Below are positions 35,251 through 47,329 of a DNA stretch of 64,000 nt, piece by piece. Source of the stretch: Lonicera japonica (Eukaryota; Streptophyta; Magnoliopsida; Dipsacales; Caprifoliaceae). The notes under the pieces are model-generated. The model was given only the letters and a program-made list of their open reading frames with translations, did not search any database and was not told where the DNA came from. The stretch lies in contig CM038463.1 in assembly GCA_021464415.1 (NCBI GenBank), positions 5,456,001 through 5,520,000 on the forward strand. The letters are read 5' to 3'. The position numbers and the translations under genes are program-made. How positions within the stretch are numbered: the first letter of the stretch is position 1; each line of letters starts with the position of its first letter.

Positions 35251-36057
35251 ATGATTATATTCTATGACTTTTAAGACACTCATTTTTTTTCTTAGCTTCC
35301 TCATTCTCCTTTGCCGATAGAAAAATGCAAACTATTTTATACAATTAAAATATTTTTTTTCATTGTGATGATACATGTTCTCTTAACTTTTCCCCTTTTC
35401 TTCATTTTTTTTTCTTTTGCTTTTCCTTTTGCATCTAGCAATTTAATTAAAGCAAGTAGAATTATTTTTAGCACATCAACAAAAGAATAACATTCAAATT
35501 CATGACCTCGTTCGTAGAAAGGTAAATAATCTCCCTTATTTTAACACAATTATTCATGTATATTTACATATAAATTATATACATACTAGTGTTATTTTTA
35601 TTTTTCAGAGATTTCGCATAATTAAGTGTCGTAAAAAAATGATAATGAGGTGTTTGGTGTTTTATTTATTATATTTTCAATTAATACTACTATATGGAAA
35701 TATTTTTAGAATACCAATCAAAAGTTCACATTCTTTGTCTATGATTTGGCAAACAATTGGCTCTAAATTCGACCAAGGCGAAGCATCTCATTATTTTGAT
35801 ACATGTGATTGTGCAAATCATATGTTCGTAATATGTTTAACTAATTTGAAGCTCAAAATGACATTATAATAAATGGGTGGACAAAATCTTGAATTTTCCG
35901 GTAAGAGAAAATATAATTCACAACAAAAATGTTTTATTTGTGTAGTGGTAACAACTCTTCATCCCCCATGATTCAGAAGGCAGCCAAATATTGTATAATA
36001 ACTTGCTTACATGTTTTCTTTATGGTGCTCTAATAAATAAGGGTGCTTTTTTAAAAT
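35251..36057. other. Intergenic, no gene recognised
   Basis: AT-rich sequence with short frames only. A 76-codon frame at 35639-35869 shows no family motif. Nothing else is supported. Confidence 0.4.
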
Positions 36058-36401
36058 CACCCCCCCCCCGTCCCACAAAGATAGACCCATTTTTTTTTCC
36101 ACACAGATTAAGAAACTTCATTTAATGTAATTGAAACCATAATTTTTTTTTCACAAATTTTCCTATTATACCCTCATTTACTTTCTTTCTATAATGAATA
36201 CATTGGATTGAAATCACATGCCCCAAGAAAATGTGAGGGAAATTTTGGAGTTGATTACTCTTTTGAAATTGATAACAATGCAATTAAATAAGGGTATATT
36301 AGGAAAAATGAAATTATAGTGCATTCTTTAAAAAGCAAGTGGTCTATAATTTAAGACGGATAAAAATGAAAAATGAGTCTATCTTTGTGGGACGGAGGGA
36401 G
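36058..36401. mobile_element. Stowaway MITE
   Basis: The left end CCGTCCCACAAAGATAGACC and the right end GGTCTATCTTTGTGGGACGG-type sequence (actual right end ATCTTTGTGGGACGGAGGGAG) are inverted repeats. The right terminus followed by TA is the Stowaway hallmark. The left tip has been converted to a C tract. The interior has no gene. Confidence 0.78.
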
Positions 36402-37131
36402 TAAAAGTTAAGTATGGATGCTTAAAAAATGAGTGTAAAAATTAGTTTTAAGGGTGCTTTTAACAATCACCACGTTTTGAATTTGCAACCAACACAAAAG
36501 AGTTACATGCGTATTTTTTTGTGGAAAAGTTTGTCAAAATACAAATTAAAATATATATATATATATATAAATGCCAAAAGTTTCATTAACTCTCTTACAA
36601 TAATTTTTGTTCATTTGTTCATTCATCTCGATTTATATTTTTTCAAAATTGCTATTAAAAAACACATTTTCTGTGTTGGTGCCAGATAGAAAATTGGCTG
36701 AAAATAACTCTAGTTTTAATTGTAACAAATTATATGTATAAAGTGTAAAATATCTTAAAAAATTATTTAAGGTACAAAATGAAATTAATATTTATTTTGT
36801 GGTGCATTAATGTCATTTTTAAAAAAAAATAAAATTGGCAACATTGGGATGAGTGCTGCGTCACTGGCACATTTATCTTCCCCACCCTAATAAAATAGGT
36901 AGATGCACGAGTATATCTTCTCATCTTCCCTAGTGATGTGGCCCTCTTATCATCTTGGATTTGTTAAATTTGATTATTTTTTTATAGAGTTACTAGCATT
37001 TTAAATGAGTTTTTTAGCAGTCTAAAATAATCCTTAACAAGATTTAAAGGGGCGCTTTATTTATATTTGTGAAAGAGTGTTAAAAGAAAACCTTTTTGTT
37101 CTTTTATTTTTTGGATTGAAACAAAACCAAG
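36402..37131. other. Intergenic, no gene recognised
   Basis: AT-rich, with a TA microsatellite near 36551-36568. Nothing further is supported. Confidence 0.4.
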
Positions 37132-37400
37132 TCAACTAAAAAACAAGAAAAACGAGAGGGAGGCAAGCAAACTTCTGGGCGGGGCGGTAGCAAGCCAATG
37201 AGCAACGCGATTGCTGAGGCGCTCGGCAAATTGTATGAAGAAAACGCTTAGCAGAATTCACCTTACTATGGAAAAAAAAATTAGCCAAGAACTCAATGGC
37301 TGCAACAACAGCCTTAACAATTAACGACCAAGTTTCCCTGACAACGAGAGTCCTCCATGACCAGCCACATAAATGGACATAATTAAAAGTTCAACAAATA
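37132..37400 (-). pseudogene. RNase H-like (RVT_3) fragment of a LINE-related sequence
   Basis: The minus strand reads FFIQFAERLSNRVAHWLATA, then PPRSLLASL and a stop at 37132-37134. The phrase N-R-V-A-H-x-L-A is the conserved end of RNase H-like domains in plant LINEs and their relatives. Upstream, ETWSLIVKAVVAAIEFLANF is in the right place but in another frame, so the copy is broken. Only this C-terminal piece is recognisable. Confidence 0.45.
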
Positions 37401-38754
37401 CGTTTATATGAGTTAAATTTAGCACCCTTATAAGGAGGATGTCGATTAACTACAAGAGCGTTGGCTCGATAATATATCACTTAAATGTACCAAAAAAGAT
37501 AATATCACATAACATGGCCGGCCTTGTGCAACAAAAACACTGCAACAATGGCCCCTTTTCAAGATTTACTAGGTACAAGTGAAACAAAGGCCCAAATGTT
37601 ATTGAAATAACACCTTCATCTTTAGCAAGGCCTGTATATATTATCAAAAAACGCACAAAAAAAGGAAAAGAAAAAAAAAAAAAAAATTCAGTCCCAGCAC
37701 AACACAGTATATAGGTAAGGCTGCCCAAAGGTTGAGCAAAGGTGTAAAGTGCCCCGAGGGGAAGCTTGTCTATTCTAATCTTGCATGAAACATTAACCAA
37801 TAATTCCTCCCTACCCACCAAATCAGACCAATCTATCTATACACAAGCATTCACAATATATGGCGGGAAAAATATAAAAGCAAGATCTTACATTTGTTCA
37901 TGCCGACATGTCATGTAGTGGTAATGTAATGCATTAGCCCAAATGTGTCGAATGTGTGAATGGTAAATACATCAATCTCTTATGTTTGCGTGAAGGTCAC
38001 TACGGTGAGCCGTGGAAACATTGTTACATAGAACTAATTAATAACTTTTCCTCTTTTTTATTTTTGTTACGCATTTCAATTACTTAAAATGCAAGAATCC
38101 ATTTCAGAGATCTCTGTTGGCCGTGACTCGTGAGATCATAATTACTAACATGTTTACAAATTTTCACTTCTAGCATTGCTTCTCTCCAACTCATAAATAC
38201 AAATTTGCAGGGTATGTTCAAAATTAAAGCTGCAAATGGAATTTGGAATCCGCTGGCTGCAAGGGGGTGGGGATTGATTAACTTTCACTTTTACCTAACA
38301 CCATCATGGAAAAATGACTCTTTTTCTTAAGAGAACATGTGCAGTGCTGGCTACTCCATATATATACCTTATGAATGCTACTGGCCTGAATGGCTCTTAC
38401 AATAATGGCCCAACAGCACCCACCAACCAACCACTACCCTCTTCTCAATATTGCTTTCTTTGTGAGAAAAAAAAGAGGAGGAAGTTGAGAGAGTTTTCAG
38501 TTATTGTGTGGGGTGTTGAAATAAATTTGAAGGTTTGTTTGTTTGATATCTAAAATTGTTTTGCTTGGTCCAAATTAATATTAAATCTCACTTTTACATA
38601 AATTATAAGCAAGATACTTATTTTGGTATTCTTTTTTTTTTTCGAAAAAATATATATATATATACACGCAAAAAGCAATGCGTGTGTGATACAAATTTAA
38701 CACATAGTATTCCAAATTTACTTAACAAAATGATTGTTGTCTACTAAAGAATTA
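37401..38754. other. Intergenic, no gene recognised
   Basis: Moderately AT-rich. Bases 37480-37820 have a somewhat higher GC content and fewer stops on the minus strand, but no domain is recognisable. Nothing else is supported. Confidence 0.35.
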
Positions 38755-38889
38755 GGGCAGCTTAAGTGGTTTGAGTAGGTTATTCACTTGTAAAATGGCG
38801 GCAGTTCGAGTTCGCCCATCCAGACCTCTCTCCTAAATAGTTAATTAGTTGATGTTTACGTACCATGGCTTGTATTAAAAAAAAATGTC
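38755..38889 (+). mobile_element. tRNA-derived SINE candidate
   Basis: GGGCAGCTTAAGTGGTTTGA resembles a SINE head with an A box. GCAGTTCGAGTTCGCCC supplies a B box about 35 bases on, and the unit ends in an A tract. No target duplication could be read, so the ends are approximate. Confidence 0.45.
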
Positions 38890-39591
38890 GGATTTAACTC
38901 TTCATAAGTGATTCCAACTTCTTGATTCTTGTTTTGTAGACCACTTTTTTTTGTTTGTATAATCTTATTGATAAAATATAATTAAATTGCAGGTCGATTT
39001 ATTCTTTTTAACACATCTTTTTTTAACATCAATTAATTTAATTATATAAATAGTTCAACATGACATAATTTACTTTCTTCCTCTCAGCAGATTAGGAGGC
39101 ATCTTTTTTTTCCCTTTTTGTCTATTTCTAACAAATAAAAAAATAAGAACAAGACATGTATTTCCATTATCAAATCCATTTCCTTGTTTTGTTTGTTAAC
39201 TAACTATCAAAAATTCCAACCTAGCGGCCTTATCTGGATGGCTGTCAATTTCACACCAAATTAATTGATTTGATTTGATTTGATTTAATTAATGTTACTA
39301 CCAAACAAATCCAAAAATTGTAAAGCATGCAACCTCATCGATCATCCTTGTGTATGTCACTATGTCTTTTTCATGTGAAGGGAGTTCAAGATTAATACCA
39401 CCTGCAGCTAGCTAGCCTTATTAGACTTTTAAATCATCCATGGAATTGACAATTGATAGATAATTTATTAAATCCTTTTAATTTACTTACGTTTTTATAA
39501 TCAAACAAGAATTTTATTTTATTTTTAAATTTTTTTTTTCTCCTTCTCGGGCCAAAGATTGGAAAATATTTAAAATTTATATTGTTATATA

Positions 39592-40440
39592 TCTATATAA
39601 TAAGGAAATTTTTTTTTGACAAAAGACAATTTAACAAATCAACCCAATTAACAATTTAACAAATCAACCCAATTAAGAGTTTAGATGAATTTTCAAAAAG
39701 TTATCTTTTATTTTAGCCACACGATTTGATTTGTTTTAAGAATCAATCCATACTATTAGATTATTTTGATTCTACACAATCTCCACCATTCAATACAAAG
39801 GTACACATAAAATAATATATATTATCACACACAATCATACACACTCAATCACATCAACTTTCTCTCATCTCACATTTCTAGAAAAGTTTGAAAATATAAT
39901 AACTTTTAAGCCAAATTTTAAAATTTTTAAAAAATTATATATTTTAAACATACTCATTGAGATCTATATAACAAGATTTATTGTGATTATAAAATTATGT
40001 AAAACAAAATATTTTCTAATAAGAATTACATATAATGAATTCATTAAAATTACTATTTCAGTCACATTCTTAAGCTTTAATAATTACAAGCCATATACCG
40101 ATACACCCGTTGACATTAATTTTGGAAGAACGAGAAACATAATTAGAGTTCTCGAGGTTCAAGCTCTTGTTGGCTAGTCGAGAAGTCGATCATCTTGCCA
40201 ACTTTGTTACACCCAACTGAATACATCTTTAGTAATTTTTGGTAGCAAAATATTAAATTGAATCATGTACTTTTTTTAAAATCACATCCAATAAAAAAAA
40301 TTACAATGAAAAAATTCTTTGAATTTCATTCTTTTACGTATAAGTTTTTTGAATGCATCTTAAATTGGATGATACATCTTAAACATTTTTAATTAAAAAA
40401 AAATTAGTGCGCCGTGCCGGATGGCACGGGCATATACTGG
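39592..40440 (+). mobile_element. Non-autonomous Helitron
   Basis: The 5' end is A|TCTATATAATAAGGAAA. The 3' end has a perfect hairpin, CCGTGCC-GGAT-GGCACGG (40413-40430), followed by CATATA and CTGG|T, fitting the TC...CTRR rule with insertion between A and T. The interior is non-coding and includes a 22-base direct duplication near 39629-39675 (ACAATTTAACAAATCAACCC). Confidence 0.8.
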
Positions 40441-40540
40441 TATATATATATAGTAACAAAATTTTATCTCCGAACATGAGAAAAGTAAAAAAAAAGTTTT
40501 CCACGCTTTCTAACTTTTGTTTGCATTTTTTTTGAGCGGT

Positions 40541-40791
40541 GATATTGGCAACCTAAAAATTATTTGGTAACATTATCACTTTCATTCGGTCCTTTACAAT
40601 CGAGTAAAATATATGTTACTCGTTTGTAAAAGATCGAATATAAATTTGATAATATCTTATTCGACTGTCAAGAATTAAGTATATAAACTTATACTTGGCC
40701 TTCAAGAATCGAGTTACAGACAACTTATTCAATTGCGAAGGACCGAATAAAAAAAAATATTACTAAATATTTTTATGGGTATTAATATTTC
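40541..40791. mobile_element. Small inverted-repeat MITE
   Basis: The left arm (GATATTGGCAACCTAAAAAT, later ATTCGGTCCTTTACAATCGA) mirrors the right arm (ending ATTCAATTGCGAAGGACCGA and ATTTTTATGGGTATTAATAT) over about 70 bases with mismatches. There is no coding content. The superfamily is undetermined. Confidence 0.5.
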
Positions 40792-41436
40792 CGGCCTTTT
40801 TTTTCCCAGAAAATAAAGTTTCTCTCTTTTCTTCTTATTCCTGAAAGACCTTTAGCTACAGCCTAGCTAGCTGCCTAGCTACCTCGAGGCCTCCCTGAAT
40901 GTTAAAGAATTGAATTATCCCAAGTTTGTTACTCCAGTTGACCAGTTCATATATATCTCAATCATGTTAACTATTTTATCTTTCCAATTGATTGGAAACA
41001 AGATGATTAGCGCCGGGCCAACTAATTATTTATTAATATGTACTTAAATATATGTCATTGATATTTATTATTATATGAAGTTATAAAGATTTTGTTTGTT
41101 GTTGAACACGTGTTAAGTTTATTTTTCTTTTAATTTTGCTCTTTATGTCAAGTTTAATATATATATATATATAGGGTTCATTCCTACTAAATACTTTTTG
41201 GCCGTCACGTTTTTATGCAAAAATTAAATCATGAATGTAGTTTTTCAAACATATTTAGGATTAAAGGCCCAAGACAACAAAATCAAGATATAAGAGAGAT
41301 CGCTATAATTATTTGTAATCTTCTTAAGAAGTGCTAATTATGCAAATGTTAAATGATTATATATGGTGATTTCATTGATTAATTTATTGGAGCAAAACTA
41401 GCATTCAATCTCGTGGGAAACCGCAGATTTACTAGA

Positions 41437-41745
41437 AAAAATTAATGAACATAATAATGTATATACAGGGTGATTTTTGTTTACTAATTATTATTATATA
41501 GTTTTAGTTAATTTATTAACACACTCAAATCTCTTCTTTGATGAATTTATAAATGAGATTTACTAGAAAAATTAATTAATTAATTTATTTAAAAAATTAA
41601 TGAACATAATAATGTATATACAGGGTGATTTTTGTTTACTAATTATTATTATTATATAGTTTTAGTTAATTTATTAACACACTCAAATCTCTTCTTTGAT
41701 GAATTTATAAATGAGATAAATTTTACAAAATAAGAAAAATTAATT
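41437..41745. repeat. Tandem duplication, unit about 155 bases
   Basis: The segment beginning AAAATTAATGAACATAATAA and containing CAGGGTGATTTTTGTTTAC and CACTCAAATCTCTTCTTTGA occurs twice in a row with a period of about 155 bases. The second copy has one extra ATT unit. The copies are nearly identical, so the event is recent. Confidence 0.85.
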
Positions 41746-41803
41746 AATTAATTTATTTATGTATTAAGTCAGGTTACTTATGCTAAGAACTAGTTCATCA
41801 TTG

Positions 41804-42342
41804 TAGGAGTGTTTTCAGTTTTGGTCGGGGTAAAAATTATGAAACCCAAATCCAAACTGAATTTAGAAGTTCGGGTTTGATTCAGTTCGATTTCGCTTCT
41901 AAATCTTCCAAACCCAAATCCGAACCAAAACTTTTAGCTCGGTTATTCGATTTTCATATATTTTTTTAAAATAAATAAAATTGTAAGATAACACTTATTT
42001 TTGTCAAAAAAATAATAACTTTATACTTGCTCATACTTATTTTGAATTACAAAATATTAACTCTTACATTTATAATATAGCTCCAAAATTCCTAATAGCT
42101 TAAAGAATCGATTTATCACTAGATCTTGTAAATTTTAGGACATAAAATTTTAAATGGTGAAGTATGTACTGTTATTTTAAAGTCATTTTGATATATGCAA
42201 TGATTCGGTTTAATTCAATTTAGTTTTGCAATGTCACTCCCCAAATCCAAATCAAACATATTCGATTACTTTGTTTTGTTCGATTTTTTATAAATCAATA
42301 CAATTCGATCGTGCAATTTTCGAGTTCGCCACGATAATCCTA
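41804..42342. mobile_element. Non-autonomous hAT element with perfect 8-bp target duplication
   Basis: Exact CATCATTG occurs at 41796-41803 and 42343-42350. The ends are TAGGAGTGTTTTC and CACGATAATCCTA, a weak inverted pair. The interior, with GGTTCGG-type words at both sides, matches the element at 45164-45730 along its length. Confidence 0.75.
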
Positions 42343-42350
42343 CATCATTG

Positions 42351-43554
42351 CGTTCAAGTCATGTTAAACATGAGGGACGAAAGGGCAGGCTTGAGAGTGA
42401 AGATAGAGGAGGGGGGGGGGGGGGGTGACAGGGGGGCGCAGTTGCCCTCCCAACCTTTTCCTAACGCATATATTTCCGTAGAAGTACTCTAGATTAAAAT
42501 GTAGTTTTAGTGGGATGCCTCCTTTAAAATAAGAGAGAGCTTACGTTTTTGTCTCTTTTTTTGTCCTTTTCCGCAATGTATCTTCGCATTATTCCCTTTT
42601 TAACCCATTAGATTCATTCAAATAAGTTATACATGTGTGTTTCTTGATACAATTATAAATTCATAAATACCTACAGAGTCTCTTCAAATAGAGTTTTATT
42701 AAGATAATTGGTATTAGTTAACTTTGATTTTATTAATACTGAAAAGTTTCAGAACAGCCGATGATTTGGGTACAACATAATTTAACTTGCTTAATTAGTG
42801 TTTTTGGAATTTTGTTCTCCATACTCAAATTAAAAGTCTCACTTTGAATTTTCTACCTTTTTTGAATTCATCACTTTTAAATTAATCAATGGTTATCAAT
42901 AAAACTTATATTTTATAGTGATATTTGGTACATTAATTATGTCCCTAAAAATAAAAATAAAATATGATTCTTAATTTGAGACACTCTATAAAAAAAATGA
43001 GATTCTTAAGTTAAAGATAGACTAAGTATAAATAATGTTGGCCAATGGTCTTCTAGCCTAGTGACATTCTCTCTAATTTTCTATTATAGAGGTCATAATG
43101 TAGTATTTGAACTTAATAAAGTGGTTTGTTTATTTTTTATGGATAGGTGGTTGATGATATGTTTACCTTTTATTTTTATTAAAAAATTATATATTTTATA
43201 GTATGTTTAATATGTACACTCAAAAAACAAATTTATATTTTCCTTGTTTTTATTAAATATAAAATTTTATATACTCCTATTTATTTTCGGAAAAATAAAT
43301 AATAGTTAGAATAAACCAGAAGCAGCAGCACGTGTACTCATTGAAAGTTGTTAAAACAATGAAGTTGGGCAGCTCAAATATAATTGCACCGCGTGCATTG
43401 ATAATTATAATTTTCATCAAGTGGCATACGGTGGCATAAAAGGCCGACAGATGTCATTGTACAGAGCAATATGGACCGTTCGGTTCTCACTCCTTTAGCT
43501 TTTAACGATTGGATACTTGGATTAGCAGAAGCGGGCGCCTAATCACAGGGCACT
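42351..43554. other. Intergenic, no gene recognised
   Basis: AT-rich, with a G tract at 42412-42425. Nothing else is supported. Confidence 0.4.
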
Positions 43555-43752
43555 CTCAGGGTGGTTATTATTATTATTATTATTTTAAAAGAAAACGCTA
43601 ATTACATGCAACAAAACTCTTTGATATTTTATCTTATTTACTCGTTATATATACTCAGGGTGGTTATTATTATTATTATTATTTTAAAAGAAAACGCTAA
43701 TTACATGCAACAAAACTCTTTGATATTTTATCTTATTTACTCGTTATATATA
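43555..43752. repeat. Tandem duplication, two 99-base units
   Basis: The units 43555-43653 and 43654-43752 both run from CTCAGGGTGGTTATT through AAAAGAAAACGCTAATTACA to CTCGTTATATATA, with almost no differences. They include an (ATT)n run. Confidence 0.9.
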
Positions 43753-45163
43753 TATATATGTGTGTGTACACTTCTAATATTAAAATATTAGAAAGTAAAA
43801 TAGAGTGTTTTAATAGCATCTTCTTTTATACACACTTTCCTAGTCATCCTTGAGAAGAGAATAAACAATCTTGGCACTTGTTTTTTTGTTTTTTTTATAT
43901 TAACGATACACGAATATATTTGGTGATCAATCACCGAAATACCGAAATAAAAATAAAAGAAACAGAGTTTTTATAGTTTGAATTAAGGTGAAAGGTAGAA
44001 AAATTTATACCCATTTCTACTATTCTAACACTCTTGCTACCACTTGTTTGAACATGATATTTTGATAAATTTAAAAATTTAATTAGTGCCATACTTGGTA
44101 AAAAATTTACTAAAATGCGGAGAAGACCACAACGATTTCTAATTTTATTGCTGTCTAATACATACACGTGTTTCTTTTTACAATTTGTTTTGTCATTCTA
44201 GTTTCTAATGCAAAATTGCAATATCTTATTATCTTTTCTTCTTGTTTTCTAAATAAATATACAAAATAAAAAATAATTGACTTTATGAACAACAAGATCA
44301 CTATGCATGAAGTTGCATAATTTATTTTTAGCTTTGGTTCAATTCTCTTGAATCAAACTGCTTAGTTATTTAGGTACCATTTAAACCGTTCCTATTTGTG
44401 CAGCAAAAAATAATTGAAAAATGTTTCAGAATATTTTGTTTACTATTTTATTCTTAGGTCAAGTAAGATAATAGCTATCCTCATGATATCAACGTTGTGG
44501 AATAATTTAATCAGAATTCAAGAAAAGAAGAGAAAAAAATGATACTAATTCTCGAGTCGTTAAAAAATTTAAAGTATTATACTTGCATTGAATTTTTTTT
44601 TTCATTTTATGTTTCAAAGAAAGATTTTATGGCATTGGAGGGTACTGATTATTTGTTGGTTGAACACGTAAGCCAAATTCAGAAATAGAATAATTATTTA
44701 TAGTCATAAATGACGACCGTTGCCACCGCCCCAGCCACCGTCCGCTCTCTAAAGTGGGCCAGCCAGGCATAATTGTTTCATATTACCAAATACACCCCTT
44801 ACTTTTTGAAGAATAAAGACAATGAACATTGGTGTAAACGACAGCCGTCGTGTAATAAAGAAGCCCCTTTTAGACTATCCACTTTTCATGTAACACACCT
44901 ACTCTTATAAAAAGAACAATAATTTTGGTTGATGAGATTTGGGAACATTTTTCTTTTTTTTTTAATGAAAATAACGACAATAGTTACCATCACCAGAAAC
45001 AATCCGCATATTACAAAAATCCTAAATATGACGATGCTCTTTTGATATCATCTACAACATAATTAAATGGACCTACACCATTAGCATTGGTAATTAATTG
45101 ACTCTTTTAATTAACTGACTAATATTTTAAATCATGTTTTTTATATGTTTAAACATTTATCTG
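43753..45163. other. Intergenic, no gene recognised
   Basis: AT-rich. A GC-richer patch near 44710-44770 has no recognisable content. Nothing else is supported. Confidence 0.4.
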
Positions 45164-45730
45164 TAGAAGTATTCTTCGTTTCAATCAAGGACTCAAATTA
45201 AATTTGAAAGTTTCGTTTTGATTATGTTTTTAAATCTTTCAAACCTATACTTGAACTAAACTTTTTGATTTGGTTTAATTTAATTTTCACACATATATAT
45301 ACACATATATTTAAAAAATATATTGTAAGCAACACTTATTTTAATCGAAAAAATAATAACTCTATATTTGCTCCTATTTATTTTGAACATAAAAAATATT
45401 AATTCTTACATTTATAATGTAACTTTTATATTTATGATATCTCAAAGAATCGGGTTTTCATTAGAGTTTGTAAATTTTAAAAACATAAAATTATAAATAG
45501 TGAAGTGATATTATTTTCGAATCATATATGTAATGATTTTATTTGATTCGGTTCGGTTCAATTTTTTATTAACACATAGTAAACTCGAAGTAAATATATT
45601 CAATTTGGTCCCCTTTTTTGTTTCGATTTCATTTTTTTTTTAATTCAGTTTTAAGTAGAATGGTTTTCTATTTGATCCAGTTTCTTTGTTTGAATTCAGT
45701 CATTCGGTTTTTGAATTTACCGCAATATCC
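45164..45730. mobile_element. Second copy of the same hAT family
   Basis: Similar to 41804-42342 throughout, for example AATAATAACTCTATATTTGC and ATTAATTCTTACATTTATAA against the corresponding words there. The flanks TTTATCTG (45156-45163) and TTTATGTG (45731-45738) differ at one of eight positions. The two copies are well diverged, so they are independent old insertions. Confidence 0.65.
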
Positions 45731-45818
45731 TTTATGTGTCACCAAAAAATTACTCAAGAATTAGATACTTAGGATGCAGCTAAGTTAAAAGAGGGGAATG
45801 CCTCTCTCCCACCCCTTA

Positions 45819-46336
45819 GAGCATCTCCAATAAGCATGTGTAAACCATGTCACATAGGATTTGTGTAATTTATACATTGTGTATAATTTTTTGTGTTCCA
45901 ATAGTGTTGTGTCAAATATGCCACACCATCTTTTGTGTAAAATGAGTGTGTATTTTATACATCCACCTCATCATTTTCTCTCTTTAACTTTTTACAAAAA
46001 ATTCAAAATGGTATAATTAAAAATTAAAAATATATTTTGTAATAAAACTTGCATATTTGAATTCTACTCATCAAAATCTTTAAATCAATACACACTTACT
46101 ATTTAATTATAAATAAAAAATATTTATAAAAAATGTTAAATATTATATATTCCATGTGTTTTTATATAATTGGTGCATTGTAATTTTACACAAGATTATA
46201 AGTATAAACCATTTGAGCAAAAATGAGAATGTGTATAATTTATGTGTGAAACAACTTTTTATCAACCAAATGTTAATTTTTAATTAATCCACATGTTTTT
46301 ACATATCAATTTTATACATTATTATTAGAGATGCTT
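45819..46336. mobile_element. Tourist-like (PIF/Harbinger) MITE
   Basis: The ends GAGCATCTCCAATAA and TTATTAGAGATGCTT are inverted repeats. They are flanked by TTA on both sides (45816-45818 and 46337-46339), the trinucleotide target of PIF/Harbinger elements. The interior has GTGTAAATTTATACA-type words and no gene. Confidence 0.75.
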
Positions 46337-46339
46337 TTA

Positions 46340-47329
46340 GATATGCAGTTGCCATCCCCTCTGCCAAGATTCGAAAAAAATAAAAGACAAATTTAAATAT
46401 TTATATAGGCAGTTCCAGTTTAACATCCATTATGTTTTTTTCTTTTCTAAACCATCTATATATATTTATTCACTATCTTTGATTTCTATTCTCTTCTTCA
46501 AACCACTCCACATTATTTACTGCCACCAACCTTGGAACCAAAAGTCAGGGTTCAATTCTCGGTATCGTGTTTAGAAATAACCATTATTTATTTTGTCATA
46601 ACGCAATATTATTTTGAGAGTAACATTTTTTTAATAGTATTTTAAACCTGTCAATCTCTTCTATGTCAAATTTAGACTTTTATTTTGTCTTAGATACGGT
46701 CTATTGTTTTATGAGAAAAATAGCTCTTACCTTTGAAATAAAAATTCTTAATTTCTAGTTTGAGATGCCTATATTTTTTTGTTATTTAATTTGTCAAAAT
46801 AATTATTTTTCTTATCAAAATATACCACTATTTAAAAAAATTATATTATATGTTTATAAAATTATACACTACTCTAAAAATAAATATTATTACTTTAAAA
46901 ACAGTAATACCCTAATTTTTTATATTGAAGCAAAAGGAAGACATAGATGACAATACATAGAACCCAGAGGGCATTGGAACTAGACTACTAGTTTTCTTTA
47001 AAAAAAAAAAAAATTACAAAACAAAGGGATTGGTGTGCAGTCAACTTCTACAACCCCAAGAAACAATATTGTTGGAACCCTATAATCAACCGCAATCATG
47101 TCACTTTTTACATTTCATCCCCATTCTTAACATTAAAAATTTGGATTTCCCAAAATACAAAACAACAGTCAAATTTAAAGAAAAATATAAATTACCAAAT
47201 GAAGTATTCCATTACATAGAAGAATTATTTTCCTTTCCTTGAGGTTTTTCCAACAGTACGTGTCGTATACTAATTGGTATAACACTGCCATTGAGAGTCC
47301 CTCAATTCTTCGTACTAACAAACCACTGA
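46340..47329. other. Upstream intergenic region of the NET1-type gene
   Basis: AT-rich. A tRNA-B-box-like AGGGTTCAATTCTCGG at about 46548 hints at a SINE fragment but lacks an A box. No gene is seen. A promoter for the downstream gene presumably lies at the right end, but no clear TATA box was chosen. Confidence 0.35.

Noticed and set aside
37480..37830. 114-codon minus-strand frame as a gene
   Set aside because: Contains a Phe run from a poly-A tract and no recognisable domain.
46540..46575. Possible tRNA gene or SINE from a B-box-like word
   Set aside because: No A box at the right distance and no cloverleaf could be drawn.
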